Positions 36,493 through 48,979 of a DNA stretch of 64,000 bases are shown here, piece by piece. The first letter of the stretch is position 1. Each line of letters starts with the position of its first letter. The stretch is taken from positions 21,355,884 through 21,419,883 of the forward strand of contig CM052356.1 of NCBI GenBank assembly GCA_028551475.1, read 5' to 3'. A model generated the notes under the pieces. It ran no database searches, was not told the DNA's origin, and worked only from the letters and a program-made list of their open reading frames with translations. The stretch comes from Casuarina equisetifolia (lineage: Eukaryota; Streptophyta; Magnoliopsida; Fagales; Casuarinaceae). A program made the translations under genes and the position numbers.

Positions 36493-39104
36493 AACCGCTC
36501 TTTAAGAAAAACATAAAATAACTTGCGAGTACATTACTACGTTGTCCCCATGGTCGTGATCTCGAGGAAAACCCTCCACCCTTGAACAGCTAAGAGCCTA
36601 CCGGATGTCTCAACCGTTGGCTTAACAAAAGCAGCACTACTTGCAATGATTGAAGTAGCTACTTTGGGGCTGGACAACTTGGCCATCAGAAGGGTATTTA
36701 TTAGTAGTCATCTATGTAATCGAAGTGAGATCTACGTGCCCGACAGCCGAACAGCGGGCCATTCGCTGAGAAAAGTTCTGATAAGATTACCTTTACTGCT
36801 GTAATGCTATCGAATGAGGACAATGAAGACCACCTCCGAAGTGTTCTGTCGGGGAAGACCCACTTGTTTCTGTACATTAAACTTTAGTTTAGCAACTCCA
36901 TTGTTAATTCCTTCCCCCCCTGCCAAGGAGTTGTTCCTTCTGACTACAGACCCTCCACTCGCCGTCTCGAAAGAGCAGAAATTAAACAAAAAAAGCCCTA
37001 ATAATTTAGGTTCCACGGGACCTGTACCTTTATCGTGCTACTCCCAGCTAACTATTTTGTCATGGGGAAAGGACGGTTCGCACATTTAAGTAGCCCAGCT
37101 AACCATTGTTTAAAACTATCAGATACCAAGTTGTTGTTGTTCACTTACCTGAAAACTCCAGAGGAAAAAAGAATGAGGATTGGCAGACAGTTTGTAGCTT
37201 TCCAATCGCTGTGCTAAAAACCAATAAGAATAAGGTAAAATAAAAAAAGGGGGGAGAATTATTAGAAGAACATCGTGATTCTCGTGCTTCAAATTTTCAT
37301 TCATAAACAGCAACATCGCGGGGCCCATCGAGTAATTGACTATTCAGTAAGTCAGAATTGGGGGTTGCGTCTGCATTTAATAGTCCAACTTGTCAATGTA
37401 TTGTAGCATGTTTCTCCACTAGTAATTGAAAAGCTAGTGCTTTACGACTAAGTTTTCGTGTTAGATTTTGTTGATGATATTAAAAAAAATTGGGAGAGAG
37501 AATGGTCCGCTGAAACGACAAAAGTCTATTACGTCTACATGTTTAATAAATTTCGCAACCACAAGTTTTAGAGCTCGTGTTACGTCCCTTTATTTGGAAG
37601 CCAATCAATTTTGGATCTCTTCCCGATAGCTGGAATCACTCGGTCCCCCGATGGCTGAAACTAGTCAATTTGGCTGCCACCTAAACCATAGGTTGACCCA
37701 TTAAAATAATTCGTATAAATATCTATCTTTTGGTCGGAGATGATGGCCGTTTGCGTGGAAGAGTTGGTCAACATTCACTTAGTTGGCTTGATGGGTATGT
37801 CGACGAGTGAAGCTTCAACTTCGGAGAATTTGCAGAATTCCATCCAAGCACGCCTAGTAAAAACAACATAAATAGTCCGTTAAGTACTCTTCATAAGTTT
37901 GTCGAATGATGTGATACATTTATTATAGACCCATGTATTAAAAATTGAAATAAATTATTGAAATATGAAGATGAAAAGATGTCCACAATTTCTATTCTTA
38001 TCCAAAGGCTTCAATGGTGCTCCATAAATTTCCTCGCAATTACTTGTGTTGCTTGTCATACTAACTGTTTTGAACTGTCTGACCCAGCTATTCGAAAAGC
38101 TGGAATCAACAATTTCCTAGTTGGAGCTCCACTTTGTGGCGGAAGAGAAAGACAGGACGGCAGTAACTGGTACGGTAGGACTACGTAGGCCCAACGTGCA
38201 GGTTGTCCTTTTAAAGCGGCCATTTTTGACTTTCAAGTGGAAGGACAGCTAGGTGGTGCGAGGTCGTTCAGTGGCCAGCATGGCCCTCCGAGCATTTAAA
38301 CAGGAAAAACAGTTATCGTGTCCGCCGTACGATAATGCCAAGCTCATGGGAGAACTCAGTAGGCCACGAAATCTTTGAACGAATTCAAGAACAAGTCAAG
38401 CATGGAAAAATTTGATGGGTGCAACGCCAAAAAACATGGGTTGGGTCCATTCACGATTTGCAAACCTTAAGGAAATCTGACCAGAAAAAAAGTATTTTCA
38501 TTTTGTGTCGCAAAATAATTAAATCTATGGTTATCCCAAGATAGATGTCCTTTTGGGTGTCCAAAAATAAGTATGCATATGACATTGAAACACGCTATTA
38601 TATCTAGCGATATAGAGATGAATTGATAATAGTAATTCAAATTATAGGAGGTAATCATCCTCCGATTCCTCATCACTAATGTGATTAGATCGAGACAAAG
38701 TGTCACAAAGTAAAGGCTAAGAGAAATAGGCCAATTCAATAGAGAAGGAGATCAGACCGAGAAGAGAGAGATGAATAGGAAAAGGAATTTATGTACTGCA
38801 TGAGAATTTATAATGCTTACAAGGTGTTTCTATAGGTGTAGACTTAGTCAAATGGAAAGGATCACTTGAGAGTGAGAAAATTTTGAAATTCGGGGAAGAT
38901 CTTTGGTACTTCAAAGATGTTACCAAACGTTATAGGAAGCGACAAGGGTGTTGTTCAATTAGGCCTGGAAGAATAATCCAGCCTTGTTAGGTAGGTAGGC
39001 GAGTATGACTCCCATGTTTCAAGCTAGCAATATGGGCCTCGCGAGGTAGGTCGGTAGTGGCGAGTCTAGCCCGTCTTGTTACTTGGTGAATTGCATTTTA
39101 TGTT

Positions 39105-39620
39105 TTCTGGTAAACAATTCTTCTCATGGTATTCATATCAAATGTAACTCTTCTCTTGCACTCCATGCTTATTCTAATGTCGGTGGGATTGGCAATCATA
39201 ATGATAGAAGATCTACAAGAAGTTTTTGCTTAATTTAGTACTAAAGCCAATTTTAGAAGTTTTATTGACATTGTCGTAGAACTTATATAGGCTGAAGCTT
39301 TATTATTTTATATACATGCTCCCCCACCAAAATACTGACAATCTGGTGTGATAATCTTTCTACATTACACTTAACAGCCAATTTGACCTCTTATATTCAC
39401 ACCAAACATGCTGAAATAGATTTTCATTTCCTTAGAAACCGTGTGCAATATGGTCAATTACCGGTCCATTTCTTATCTTTAGTAGATCAACCGACACACG
39501 TTTTTACCTGGGGCTTATCCTCCACATGCTTTAGAATGAATCAAAATGAGCTCCTAGTGCATCCTACACTATCGACTTGTGTGAAAATATTAAAGGAACC
39601 TAAGATCATCTACCACATCA
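39105..39620 (+). pseudogene. Ty1/copia RNase H remnant
   Basis: Translated fragments follow the C-terminal RNase H region of copia pol in order: LALHAYSNVGG and DRRSTRSFC (about 39150-39225), a stretch with stops, ILTIWCDNLS (near 39340), then HTKHAEIDFHFLRNRV and VHFLSLVDQPTHVFTWGLSS (39400-39530). Upstream pol domains are missing. The HTKHxEIDFHF and DQPTxVFTxGLS wording differs from the other copia copies in this window, so this is a separate family. Confidence 0.85.
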
Positions 39621-39674
39621 TCAGTGCTAGGTTAACGCCATATAGTGATCTCTCATCCACGTGGCAAGTCCACG

Positions 39675-39707
39675 TAGACCTTAGGGCCACGTCAACCCTA
39701 AGGTCTA
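39675..39707. repeat. Perfect 12-bp inverted repeat (hairpin) after the copia remnant
   Basis: TAGACCTTAGGG (39675-39686) and CCCTAAGGTCTA (39696-39707) are exact reverse complements separated by 9 bp. They could form a stable hairpin in DNA or RNA. A CACGTG lies just upstream (39658-39663). The position 3' of the RNase H remnant suggests LTR-derived sequence, but no LTR boundary is proven. Confidence 0.8.
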
Positions 39708-40632
39708 GTGGCTTGGATTTTATTCGGCAACCCGGGTCTTCCTCGTACAGATCACATGCTGCCAAGGATGTCGCAAGGATCTGCAATGAGCGTGAGTGAA
39801 ATTCACTGCCCAAAAGAGTGAAATCCTGCTCACACAGCTGTGAAGCAAATTGCATGACACAATTTTCTAAGCAAACATTAAAGTCATCTTTCTTTGTATA
39901 ATATTTTGTTGTTAGATTTTATATGTAGGTTTCACAATATTTTAGTATAGAATATCAACTTGTGTAAATTATCATTGAGAAATTGGAAAAGAAATTTCCT
40001 CCATCTCTCTATTTTGTGTTTGTGTTCTCTGGCCATCAAATATGAGAACCCATTTCTTGTACTCTTGATAGTCACGGAGGATTGTCCGATGGCAGAGACC
40101 GCCGTGTATTTTTTTCGATTGCAGAAGTGGGAAAAGAAAATGCTACGTGTTAGGAAATGGGGTATAATGTAGAACAAGGGGAAGAGATCATTATAAATAT
40201 TAGACAAATTACACGTGGAGATCATTGTAACACACAAATAATATTTACTTGGTCATGCAACGCATTAACAATCTACCTATCTGATTTAGAACTTAAACAG
40301 ATAATATCACAATTTGCAGAATCATATCTCTTCCTCTACCGCCACCTTCCTCTCTTCTCTTCTCTTCTCTTCTCAAACTTCCCTCCATCACCGCTTCTTT
40401 ATCTTATACCTTTGAACATAACACAAAATCATCGCTGTTTCTTTATCGTTAATGGATTTTTGTTGATTTCTAAAACCAAAGATCTTCAAATTTCCAAGTA
40501 AGCTCATCATTTGGCTGCAAGTCAAATAACAAGGAACCAGCAGCGGATAGTTATTAAAGAGTCCACGTGTCGAGATACCAGAGTTCGAATTCTAAATCCG
40601 AGACATCCACTCAGAAACTCGGAGCAACTCAA
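39708..40632. other. Spacer and promoter region of the PGDH gene
   Basis: The left part may include the copia LTR. The right part is the PGDH promoter and leader, with a CTCTT pentamer repeat near 40353-40376 of the kind seen in plant leaders. Open frames here (for example 39932-40237 minus and 40157-40501 plus) have no recognisable family. Confidence 0.4.
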
Positions 40633-43346
40633 ATGGCGGCTACAACCTCAGGGAAGCTCCAGTTGACACAATCTCTGGACAAAACTAAGAAACTCGCAAC
40701 TTGCTCCCTCTTATGGAGCTCCTCTCTCCCTTCCTTATTTTCCTTTTTCCCTCTTCGCAGTCGTCCCGGAAATGCCAAGCGCTTCGAAGCAGTGGCCATG
40801 ATGGATGCCAAGCCCACAGTTCTGGTAGCCGAAAAGCTCGGCGACGCGGGTCTCCAGCTCTTAAAGAATTTCGCCAACGTAGACTGCTCCTACAACCTGA
40901 GCCCCGAGGAGCTTTGCACCAAGATCTCTCTCTGCGACGCCTTGATTGTCCGGAGTGGCACCAGGGTCACACGCGATGTCTTCGAGTCCTCGGGCGGTCG
41001 ACTCAAGGTGGTGGGTCGTGCGGGCGTTGGGATCGATAATGTTGATTTATCGGCCGCCACGGAACACGGTTGCCTCGTGGTTAATGCCCCCACGGCCAAC
41101 ACAATTGCGGCCGCGGAACATGGGATTGCTTTGATTACTGCCATGGCCAGTAATATCGCTCAAGCCAATGCCTCCATCAAAGCTGGTTTGTCTTGCTTCT
41201 TCTAACTTCGTTGGTGTGCTGTACTATTTAACCTTTTTTTTTTTTAATTCTTGCTCCGTAAGTAATTTTTGAGATAGTTTTACTTGCATTCTTCTCCCAA
41301 AAAATCTCTAATGCAGATGATAAGCTGATTAGATAAGGAAGAGTGGCTAGCAGATGATAGTTTCTAATTTACTTAACATAACAAGCTTCTGGAAATTGAT
41401 CGTCACGACCATTTTAGTGATCACTGTCAAATAAAAAATAAGGACTAGAAGTCTCTCATCCATTCATTTTCTTTTTAATTAAAAAAATCTGGAAATCCCA
41501 TAATGCTATCTGTGTCCAGGCGAGTGGCAGAGAAGTAAGTTTATTAGGGTGTCGCTGGTGGGCAAAATCCTTGCCGTTATGGGGTTCGGAAAGGTTGGAT
41601 CAGAAGTTGCACGGCGTGCCAAGGGACTTGGCATGCAGATTATCGCACATGATCCATACGCCTCGACAGATCGGGCCAGAGCAATTGGCGTAGAATTGGT
41701 GACCTTCGATGAAGCCATATTGAATGCAGATTTTATCTCCATGCACATGCCTCTTACTGCTGCTACCTCGAAAATGTTCGATGATTATTCTTTCTCTAAG
41801 ATGAAAAGAGGAGTTCGGATTGTGAATGTTGCTCGTGGTGGGGTGATCGATGAGGAGGCTCTGCTTAGGGCCCTGGATTCTGGTATTGTTGCTCAGGTAC
41901 TTATTTTATCGTCAAGGAACCTTTTCAAACGAGCACACAAGACAGAGTTGATAACTAATATGGTCGTGCAGGCAGCACTTGATGTTTTCACAGAAGAGCC
42001 TCCCCCGAGCGACAGTAAGTTGGTACAACATGAAAATGTAACTGTAACTCCTCATCTTGGAGCGAGTACTATGGAAGCTCAGGTGAGTCTGTTTATCTAC
42101 TCAGTTTTTTCCTCATATATGGTATTTCCGTTATTATATGGTCCTTCAATTGTGGTTGTTGTGATCAGGAAGGTGTGGCCATTGAAGTAGCTGAAGCTGT
42201 TGTTGGGGCATTGAGAGGGGAGCTGTCTGCTACTGCTGTGAATGCGCCCATGGTTCCTGCTGAGGTATTAAACCCAAATTCTGATTATTGTCTTAAATTT
42301 TTTATGATGATTGATGCGTAATCTGTTAATTGGTGGATCTAAGTTGGCTGTTAATCCTGGCTTTTTTGAATTCATTATGTGCCTTTCCTTTGGAATTGAG
42401 ATTCAGTCATTGTTGACAGATTCATATTTGTGTCCTGTATATATGGTTGATCTTTAATCTTTGCTATTCTTAAAGTTCACAACTGAATAGTCTTGTATTA
42501 GAAGTTCCTCCTCTTATTGATCCGCATTTCTTTTACACTGCATAATGAAATTATCAGAAGAATTCATTAGTTGACGGATCTTAATCTCTCCTGCTGTGCT
42601 CGAAAAATAGATTTCATCCAATATTTTATGACAATTTGTTGAACAAACACACTCTCTTCTCCTTTTGATGACAGCTTTTAGTAGAACTTGCACCATTTGT
42701 TGCTCTAGCAGAGAAACTGGGCAGGCTAGCTGTGCAACTGGTTTCAGGTGCTGATGGTGTGAAATCAGTGAAGGTCACATATGCTTCTGCTAGAGGTCCT
42801 GATGATCTTGACACTCGGCTGCTCCGTGCTATGGTTATCAAGGGCCTGATTGAGCCTTTTTCTAGTGTTTTCGTGAACGTGGTGAATGCTGACTTCACTG
42901 CCAAACAGAGAGGTTTAAGAATAGCAGAAGAGCGAATAGTGCTTGATGGCTCACCAGAGAATCCACTGGAATTTATCCAGGTCCATATTGCCAATGTCGA
43001 ATCAAAATTTTCAAGCGCAATTGCCGACTCTGGTGAAATTAGAGTTGAGGGAAAAGTGAAGGGAGGGAAATCTCATTTAACAAAGGTAGGATCATTTGCG
43101 GTTGATGTGAGCCTAGAAGGCAGCCTTATTCTGTGCAGGCAGGTTGATCAACCGCGTATAATTGGGAAGGTAGGTGGCATCTTGGCTGAAGAGAATGTAA
43201 ATGTGAGTTTCATGAGTGTTGGAAGGACTGCCCCGAAAAGACAAGCAGTCATGACCATTGGCGTAGATGAGGAACCCAGCATTGAAGCTCTGAAGAAAAT
43301 TGGGGGTATTCCTGCCATCGAAGAGTTGGTTCTTCTGAAGTTGTAG
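40633..43346 (+). CDS. PGDH: D-3-phosphoglycerate dehydrogenase, chloroplastic
   Basis: Five exons (40633-41185, 41520-41896, 41972-42082, 42169-42264, 42675-43346) join in frame to 602 residues, the usual length for plant PGDH. The enzyme oxidises 3-phosphoglycerate to 3-phosphohydroxypyruvate with NAD, the first step of the phosphorylated serine pathway in plastids. Residues 1 to about 54 are Ser/Leu/Arg-rich and acid-poor, like a transit peptide; the mature part begins near AKPTVLVAEKLGDAG. Visible motifs are the Rossmann GFGKVG (206-211), GRAGVGIDNVD in the substrate domain, a catalytic Arg in NVARGGVIDEEA (about R290) and a catalytic His in PHLGAST (about H338). The C-terminal part holds the allosteric substrate-binding domain and an ACT domain (about 528-602, QVDQPRIIGKVG), which suggests effector control. 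The start is the ATG of MAATTSG; an in-frame GTG upstream is not needed. No defects are visible. Confidence 0.97.
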
Positions 43347-43830
43347 CTCGGCGAATATAATCATATTATTGGAATTGGGTGCCGCTGCGTATTTATCTTT
43401 GGTTTGCTTCATGCATGTCTCTGTTCATTCTTTGACAACTCATTAAAATCTCAAAGATGCTCGGAAAGTTGGATGATAAGGTGAAGCCTGGGTTTAGTTA
43501 GTTTCCCATGTTCCGTGGTGTTGTGATCGTCATTCTATGGATTTGCGTGTCTGCCCCGGGGTGACTAGTTATAGAGGGCATACTTTGTCTTATCATAAAA
43601 GTGAAAATTTTCACCATTCGTACGCTTAGTTCTTATTAGATGTACTATTACTATGTTAGGGACAGAAAAAGTAATGTTGATTATTATTAATACATAGATT
43701 TATTTTATCGAGTACTGAAAATATAAGATGCGGTCCATACAACTTACTTAGCCAAAAAAGGAGCAGCATATGTGATTCGAATTTAAACTTGTATATTTGT
43801 CAATAATAGGTTATTTAAAACCATGGTATT
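43347..43830. other. PGDH 3' region
   Basis: This is the likely PGDH 3' untranslated region and terminator, turning A/T-rich toward the SINE. No coding region is seen. Confidence 0.5.
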
Positions 43831-44012
43831 TGTCACTTAGTTAACTAATTTAGTGGTAAACTAATAAAGATTCTAATCATAAGGTCTAAGGTTTGATACT
43901 TATAAAATTTTAGTTCAATTCTTATATATTTCAATACCCAATGACTAGTAATGTGACTAGGATGAGTAAGGTCAAAGATGGATAATATCATTTGATGAAA
44001 AAAAAAAAAAAA
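43831..44012 (+). mobile_element. tRNA-derived SINE, copy 3
   Basis: Head CTTAGTTAACTAATTTAGTGG and ATCATAAGGTCTAAGGTTTG (B-box-like GGTTTGATAC) match the copy at 51122-51245 read in reverse, which has ATCATAAGGTTTGAAGTTTC. The body is longer than in the other copies and ends in a 15-bp A run (43998-44012). I could not identify a target-site duplication, so both ends are approximate. Confidence 0.6.
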
Positions 44013-44039
44013 GCGTTCATGAGTTTTTTTTCCAATAAG

Positions 44040-44815
44040 GCAAATTGTCAACTGCAAAGTTTGAGTTTATCTCATAATTTTGATAATAAAATGATAGAAG
44101 GTTATTTTTGGTATCAAAAACTTGGCCATTTATCTTTCTTTCTGAATTATCTTATTTACATTTTGAGGAAAATCGTATTTTTTGCCTTCTTGCCAAACAA
44201 ACAAGAATTCCTTTTCCAAGAGGTAACATCAACACATTATCATCTTTTGAATTGATGTACATGGATGTGTGGGGCTATATAGAGTGAACAATTATAATTG
44301 TAATAAGACTTTTTTTAATAATTGTTAATGATTTTACAAGAGGGACTTTGATTTTTCTTATGAAATGCAAAGGTAAAGTTTTCAACTTAATTAAATATTT
44401 TTCTAAAAAAATAATTAGAAATAAATTTGAAAGAGGATGATGTAGATATGGATTGACAATGGATCTAAACTTTTTTATGCTCAAACAATAACATATTTGT
44501 TGAAACAATGAATTGTACATGAAAGTTCTTGTGTATATGTATCCTAACAAAGTGGATTTGTTAAGTGTAAATGCATATATACTTTAGAAACCACAAGAAC
44601 TCTAAAATTTCTAGCCCATGTTCCAAAAGATTTTGGGGAGAATCCGTTCTTATGGTTACTTATGTTATAAATACCTTTTATTAGATGGAAAAACAGCTTT
44701 TGAAAAAATATTTAATAAAAAACCCTCATTATCTCCTTTGAAAGTTGTAGAATTTCTTTGTATACGTCAAATTTTCAACAAGATGACAAATTTTGGGGAA
44801 AATAAAAATAAATAA
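44040..44815 (+). pseudogene. Ty1/copia integrase remnant
   Basis: Fragments in several frames follow the copia integrase: a GAG-pre-integrase piece (YQKLGHLS near 44120), a basic LPNKQEFLF segment, a core-domain FERG...IDNGS-like stretch near 44420-44470, PKDF near 44625, and finally EKIFNKKPSLSPLKVVEFLC (about 44700-44765). Stops and frameshifts are frequent and neither RT nor LTR is attached. It is an isolated, old fragment. Confidence 0.75.
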
Positions 44816-45114
44816 ATAAATTTGGGAAAAGGGCAGCAAAATGTGCTCTATTTAAATAAATGACTTTGAGTTTAATGTCACTTCATGTGCAAAGAAACGT
44901 GTGTAAGATGAAAATTTCACTAAGATTTCAAAAGTGAAGCTTAAATGAAAAAAAAAATTAATTTTTTGACTAACTTTTAAATTTTCCGACGGAATCCTCC
45001 AAAGCACATTAGCATGGCGCACTTCTCTTGCTCCAACTGGGGTGTGCACCCCTACGGCAGTGTATGGAGTGCCAATATACCTTCTCGAGATGTTGGGCCG
45101 TTGATTTTTCGCCA

Positions 45115-45341
45115 TATAAAAGAGCCATTTGCACCTCTTCCAAATTGTTATGGACTCGAGACTTAGGCCGAATAAGACTAGGCCTCGATCTAGGCAGCAA
45201 CACCATCTACTGTACTACTTGCAGACCAGACAAGCAGAATCAAAGCACAAGGCGGGAGTAAATTTGTGATTTAACGTGTCACAGCCTCAACAGCTTCAGC
45301 CATGAAGTCAGCAGAAATAGCCACCTTGGGCGAAACGTGTC
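45115..45341 (+). promoter_or_regulatory. TATA box and two ABRE-type elements before the LEA-like gene
   Basis: TATAAAAG lies at 45115-45122. Two copies of ACGTGTC, a classic ABA-response element variant, lie at 45274-45280 and 45335-45341, within 180 bp of the start codon at 45451. Paired ABREs are typical of seed-maturation and ABA-induced genes. They lie downstream of the TATA motif, so either another start site is used or they are in the leader. Confidence 0.5.
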
Positions 45342-45450
45342 CTTCATCCTACAACTTTCGTGTCAACGTACTTCCTAAGATAAATGCTACATTCTGAACA
45401 GATCTCTGGAACACAGGGTTAGCCATTGGTAATGCTTGAAGTCGTGCAGG

Positions 45451-45818
45451 ATGAACACAACAAAAGGTATTGAATTCAATTTATTTCTCCATTTAAATTT
45501 GTTAAATTTGAAAAAATTTCACAGTCCGTTTTTTTTTTTTTGCTGTATTGGTAAGGAACTGAAGAGAGTAATGAAGAAGGTGCAATAGAAACCAAGGTGG
45601 AGACAGTAGATTATCGGTCGCCGCCTGGGCGACACGAAGAACCCACTAAAGAGAAAGTGGGGGTGGTTCATCTGACTCGGGACAAGGATCATTCCACCGT
45701 TGCAGGTGGTGCATTAGCTGGTGCAGCTGCTGCGGCGACAAATACCATTCGATCTGCAAAGGATGCTCTTTTGGGGGGCGCAAAAGATGAAACAAAAGAT
45801 GAGATTAACAAGAAATAA
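45451..45818 (+). CDS. Small LEA-like / seed-maturation-type protein, two exons
   Basis: A 16-nt first exon (45451-45466, ATG to G) and a second exon (45556-45818) join in frame to a 92-residue hydrophilic protein. The intron has a GT donor, a run of 13 T near its end and an AG acceptor. The second exon alone lacks an ATG, which is why the short first exon is needed. The sequence is rich in Glu, Lys, Thr and Ala: an acidic start (EESNEEGAIETK), the phrase VETVDYRSPPG, and an Ala-rich amphipathic part (AGAAAAATNTIRSAKDALLG) ending in KDETKDEINKK, which resembles LEA proteins. I recall similar short plant proteins annotated as seed maturation or LEA-like but cannot name a family securely. ABRE motifs upstream agree with a desiccation or ABA role. 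No signal peptide or membrane segment is seen. Confidence 0.65.
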
Positions 45819-48800
45819 AGATAAATCAATTAGGTTCAAACATGTCATGTTATTGGGTTGTCTTGTCACCTAATCAGACTTAGCAGAATCTTTGGTTGAA
45901 CTTATGCATGAGAGGTCAATATGTTAAATAAATGAAGTTCCTTCTTGTGTTTTTTTTTTTTCGCCCACCTGTTGTCTTGAAGTTTTTGCTCTTATTAGCA
46001 TGACAAAGTACTTTTAATTGGGTCTAACTATAGCAAAGTACTGGATGCATCTGTTCCATCAAAGATGACACTCTAGAATGCCTCAAAAATGCGAATTAGA
46101 GATGAGGAAGAATTTTTTCCGCATGAATGATGTGATTCAAACACTTACTCTGAAAAGTGATAGGTGTCACTGAGACATTCCTACAAGTGTGAGGTATCAC
46201 AAATGACAAGTGATGTTTTTTACATGACTTTTTTTTTTTTTTTTTTTACATATATAAGACAACAAGTGTAACAAAGAATAACAAAAGCAAAGGAAGAAAG
46301 AGAATGAAAAGTGAAAACAAAATATGAAAAGAGAAAGAAAAGTAATAACAAAAGCAAAAGAAGAAAGAGAATGAAAAGTAAGAACGAAATATGAAAGGAG
46401 AAAGAAAAGAAGAAAGAGAATGAAAAGGAAGAACAAAATATGAAAAGGGAAAGAAAAGTAATAACAAAAGCAAAAGAAAAGCAAAAGAAGAAAACAAAAA
46501 TGAAAGTTAAGAATATAAAGGGGAACATAATAAAGGGTGAGGAGTAAAAAAGAAGCCATGTACTAAAAAGATGGAGTCAAATACGAGGTAGAATCTAAAA
46601 AGAGAAGCTAAGGTGGTAAAGATAGAAAATTGGTAGAGAGATCTTTTCAATTCTCTATAAATAAGAGAGTCTTATGCTTGTAAGATTAGAGCAGTAAAAG
46701 ATCAGAGTAGTGGAGAGCATTTTATTTAATTTTTGTAAACTTTTTTTTTTTTTTGGTAAGTCTTGCGTACATGTAGTCACTGTCACAATCGGTGGAATAA
46801 TAGATAGTTGGGAACTAATTCGGAATGACACATTTGGTAACCTTTTGAATGTAATGTGCTCAGTAAATCACTAAAATAAATTGAAACAGGGTTTTGATTT
46901 GGATAGGGTAGGGAGGGTTGGTATTTGGGGAAAGGAGCTGTGGGCGAATATCCCTAATCAAAAAGGCAATATTTGCAACGATATAACGACTTTCCAAATA
47001 AGATAATATACCAAGAGTCTATTTGAAGTTGATAGAATTATTTTTTTTATTAGTTCAATCATTCCAAGATGAGGATCCTCTTAAAGTTCCTAGGATTCCT
47101 AATCAAATGATTTTCTTTCGAGAGTTAACCATTATCTAGGAATTAGATGCTTCAGATTTCGCCACATCTACATTTATTAGTTTATTGCAGAGATTTTAGG
47201 AAGTTTATGATTAGAAGTTGTGTTCTGAAAATTCCAAAGAATCTTGATTGTTCTATTCCAAATCTCTCCACTCGCCTTGTATTTATGCAATAATCAAGCA
47301 ACCATTATTGTCCCTGTATATTCATTGAATGTGAAATTACGTAAGTTTGTTTCCATTTAAACGTCCGGGTGGCTCATCCGCTATAAAGTAGTAACAATGA
47401 TGCAGTGTGTGTGTGATTATAAAGATTTATAAAGACTTCTTTTTTGTAAGTTTGCATTTTCTTATCTATTGAATATGTTATTGTTTATACATTTATGGTA
47501 CAATAATAAATATAAAATGGTTACATGAGATTAGGAGTGGACGTTCAAATATCTAAACCGAAAATATTCCATGAAAGGAAAACATCACAACATTAAATCT
47601 AGATCATAATGATAATCTTATCCAATATGGTCATTAATACACTCGAAAAAGAAACAAAAAAGATTGTAACATTCCCACAATCAATAAGGAATTACATCCC
47701 TAGATTGAAAACGATCCACAAAAGAAGGCACCACCTACTCGATGACCCAAACTTGTACTTGACCGACTAGTCTATCAGCCTTAATTATCTAGTAGAGAAG
47801 ATGATAGTATAGTTATAGAAATAAATCTGTATCAGAAATGTCTTGATTGAAAAATTATAAATTCTTGTGCTAGAAATGCTAACATGACTTGGGTTGATAC
47901 TATTATTGTCCACAATAGAAATAAAAAAAAAATACTAAGACTGCCATTAATAATTATCAAATAGTCGATAAAATTGATAAAAAAAATCTTTTTTATCTTC
48001 CAATTCATCAAGATCCTATAAATTCACACATTCAATCAAAAAATATAAGAATATAGGAGGCCAACTTGTACTTAACCAGCCAATCCGTTGGCTTGTAATA
48101 ACAAGGTTTTCTATGCGTCATTCACCCCTCTTTTTTAAAAAATAATTATTTATATATTTTCTAGAAATTGGGAATTGACATAGACTTGTCAAGCTGGGTT
48201 AAGCTGAATCCAGATAAAAAAAGGTTCTTGAATTATTTTTTTTTAAAGTATTGTAATATCAATAGTAATTCGATGCGTAAGGCAAGATTATTATAATTTA
48301 CACTGAAAATATATGTCTTAATTTATGGAGATTGTAGTAACTCTCAAAGTTAAAAGAAAAAATAACCAAGGAATAAAATTTCCACGTACTGATGAAAACA
48401 CTATTTGTTCACATTTATTGAATCTTTCATCAGAATTTCAAAAAAAAAATTTTAAAAAAAATCAATAGGCTAAACAGAAAACGCTAGCCGCCGTGAGCAC
48501 CCTGAAGGTCTATGTGAGCGGTCGTGATCTATCCCACATCGCTATCAAATAGCACCTCATTGTTCTTCCCGGCAATACCACATAAGCCGGTGTGCTGTCA
48601 CCTACTTTGTTTCATGTCTGCAATCCGCAATACTATTAGCGTATTGACTATTGCGATTCCATATTTGACTACTATATCCTCCCAAAGGTGCTATGTTTCT
48701 TTAGTAGTACCATGCTGTTCCCATCAAGGGTCCTATTGTAGTTTAGTGGTGCTGTGGTGCTCTTGTCAGAAGCATCATCATTGGTCAGTGTGCTTGTGCA

Positions 48801-48979
48801 GCAAAAGCAAGGAGAAAGACAAAGAATGATACCATGAAACACTAGAAAAAAGCCGCGACATTTTTATTTCCAGGATTGCATTCTTAGCTTTCAGTTACAT
48901 TTAGGGAGTGCACCAATCAAAACGTTGAAGCAGGCATCAACGCCACTGAAAGGGCAAAAGTCCCATTTCCTAACAAGGT
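45819..48979. other. A/T-rich spacer between the LEA-like and asparaginase genes
   Basis: The left end is the likely 3' region of the LEA-like gene. A purine-rich minisatellite is annotated separately. The remainder to about 48450 is A/T-rich with no open frame of interest. 48480-48830 is more G/C-rich and holds a 101-codon frame (48524-48829) without a recognisable domain. The last bases are the asparaginase 3' untranslated region. Confidence 0.45.
46270..46510. repeat. Purine-rich minisatellite, unit about 50-66 bp
   Basis: Successive blocks share AACAAAAGCAAA(A/G)GAAGAA, GAGAATGAAAAG, AAATATGAAA and GAGAAAGAAAAG in the same order, in about three and a half copies with indels. The plus strand is almost pure A/G, so the minus strand gives long Phe/Ser/Leu-rich open frames that are not genes. 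It is preceded by an 18-bp T run. Confidence 0.8.

Larger units (their letters stand above)
31981..39104. other. Seven-kilobase spacer without a recognised gene
   Basis: No coding region is supported. Contents seen: a G/C-richer island at 33100-33440 with an 8-bp inverted repeat (GTCCGTTA/TAACGGAC); CT-rich blocks near 33920-33960; A/T-rich sequence at 33600-35300 with a (TA)16 repeat; and a region at 35550-37100 of more even base composition, purine-rich in places, that looks unlike its flanks and could be organellar or TE-derived. Open frames of 60-90 codons have no recognisable family. Confidence 0.4.

Noticed and set aside
46197-46559. Long Phe/Leu/Ser-rich minus-strand frames suggesting a membrane protein
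   Set aside because: They are translations of a purine-rich minisatellite in three frames; hydrophobicity comes from TTT/TTC/CTT repeats.
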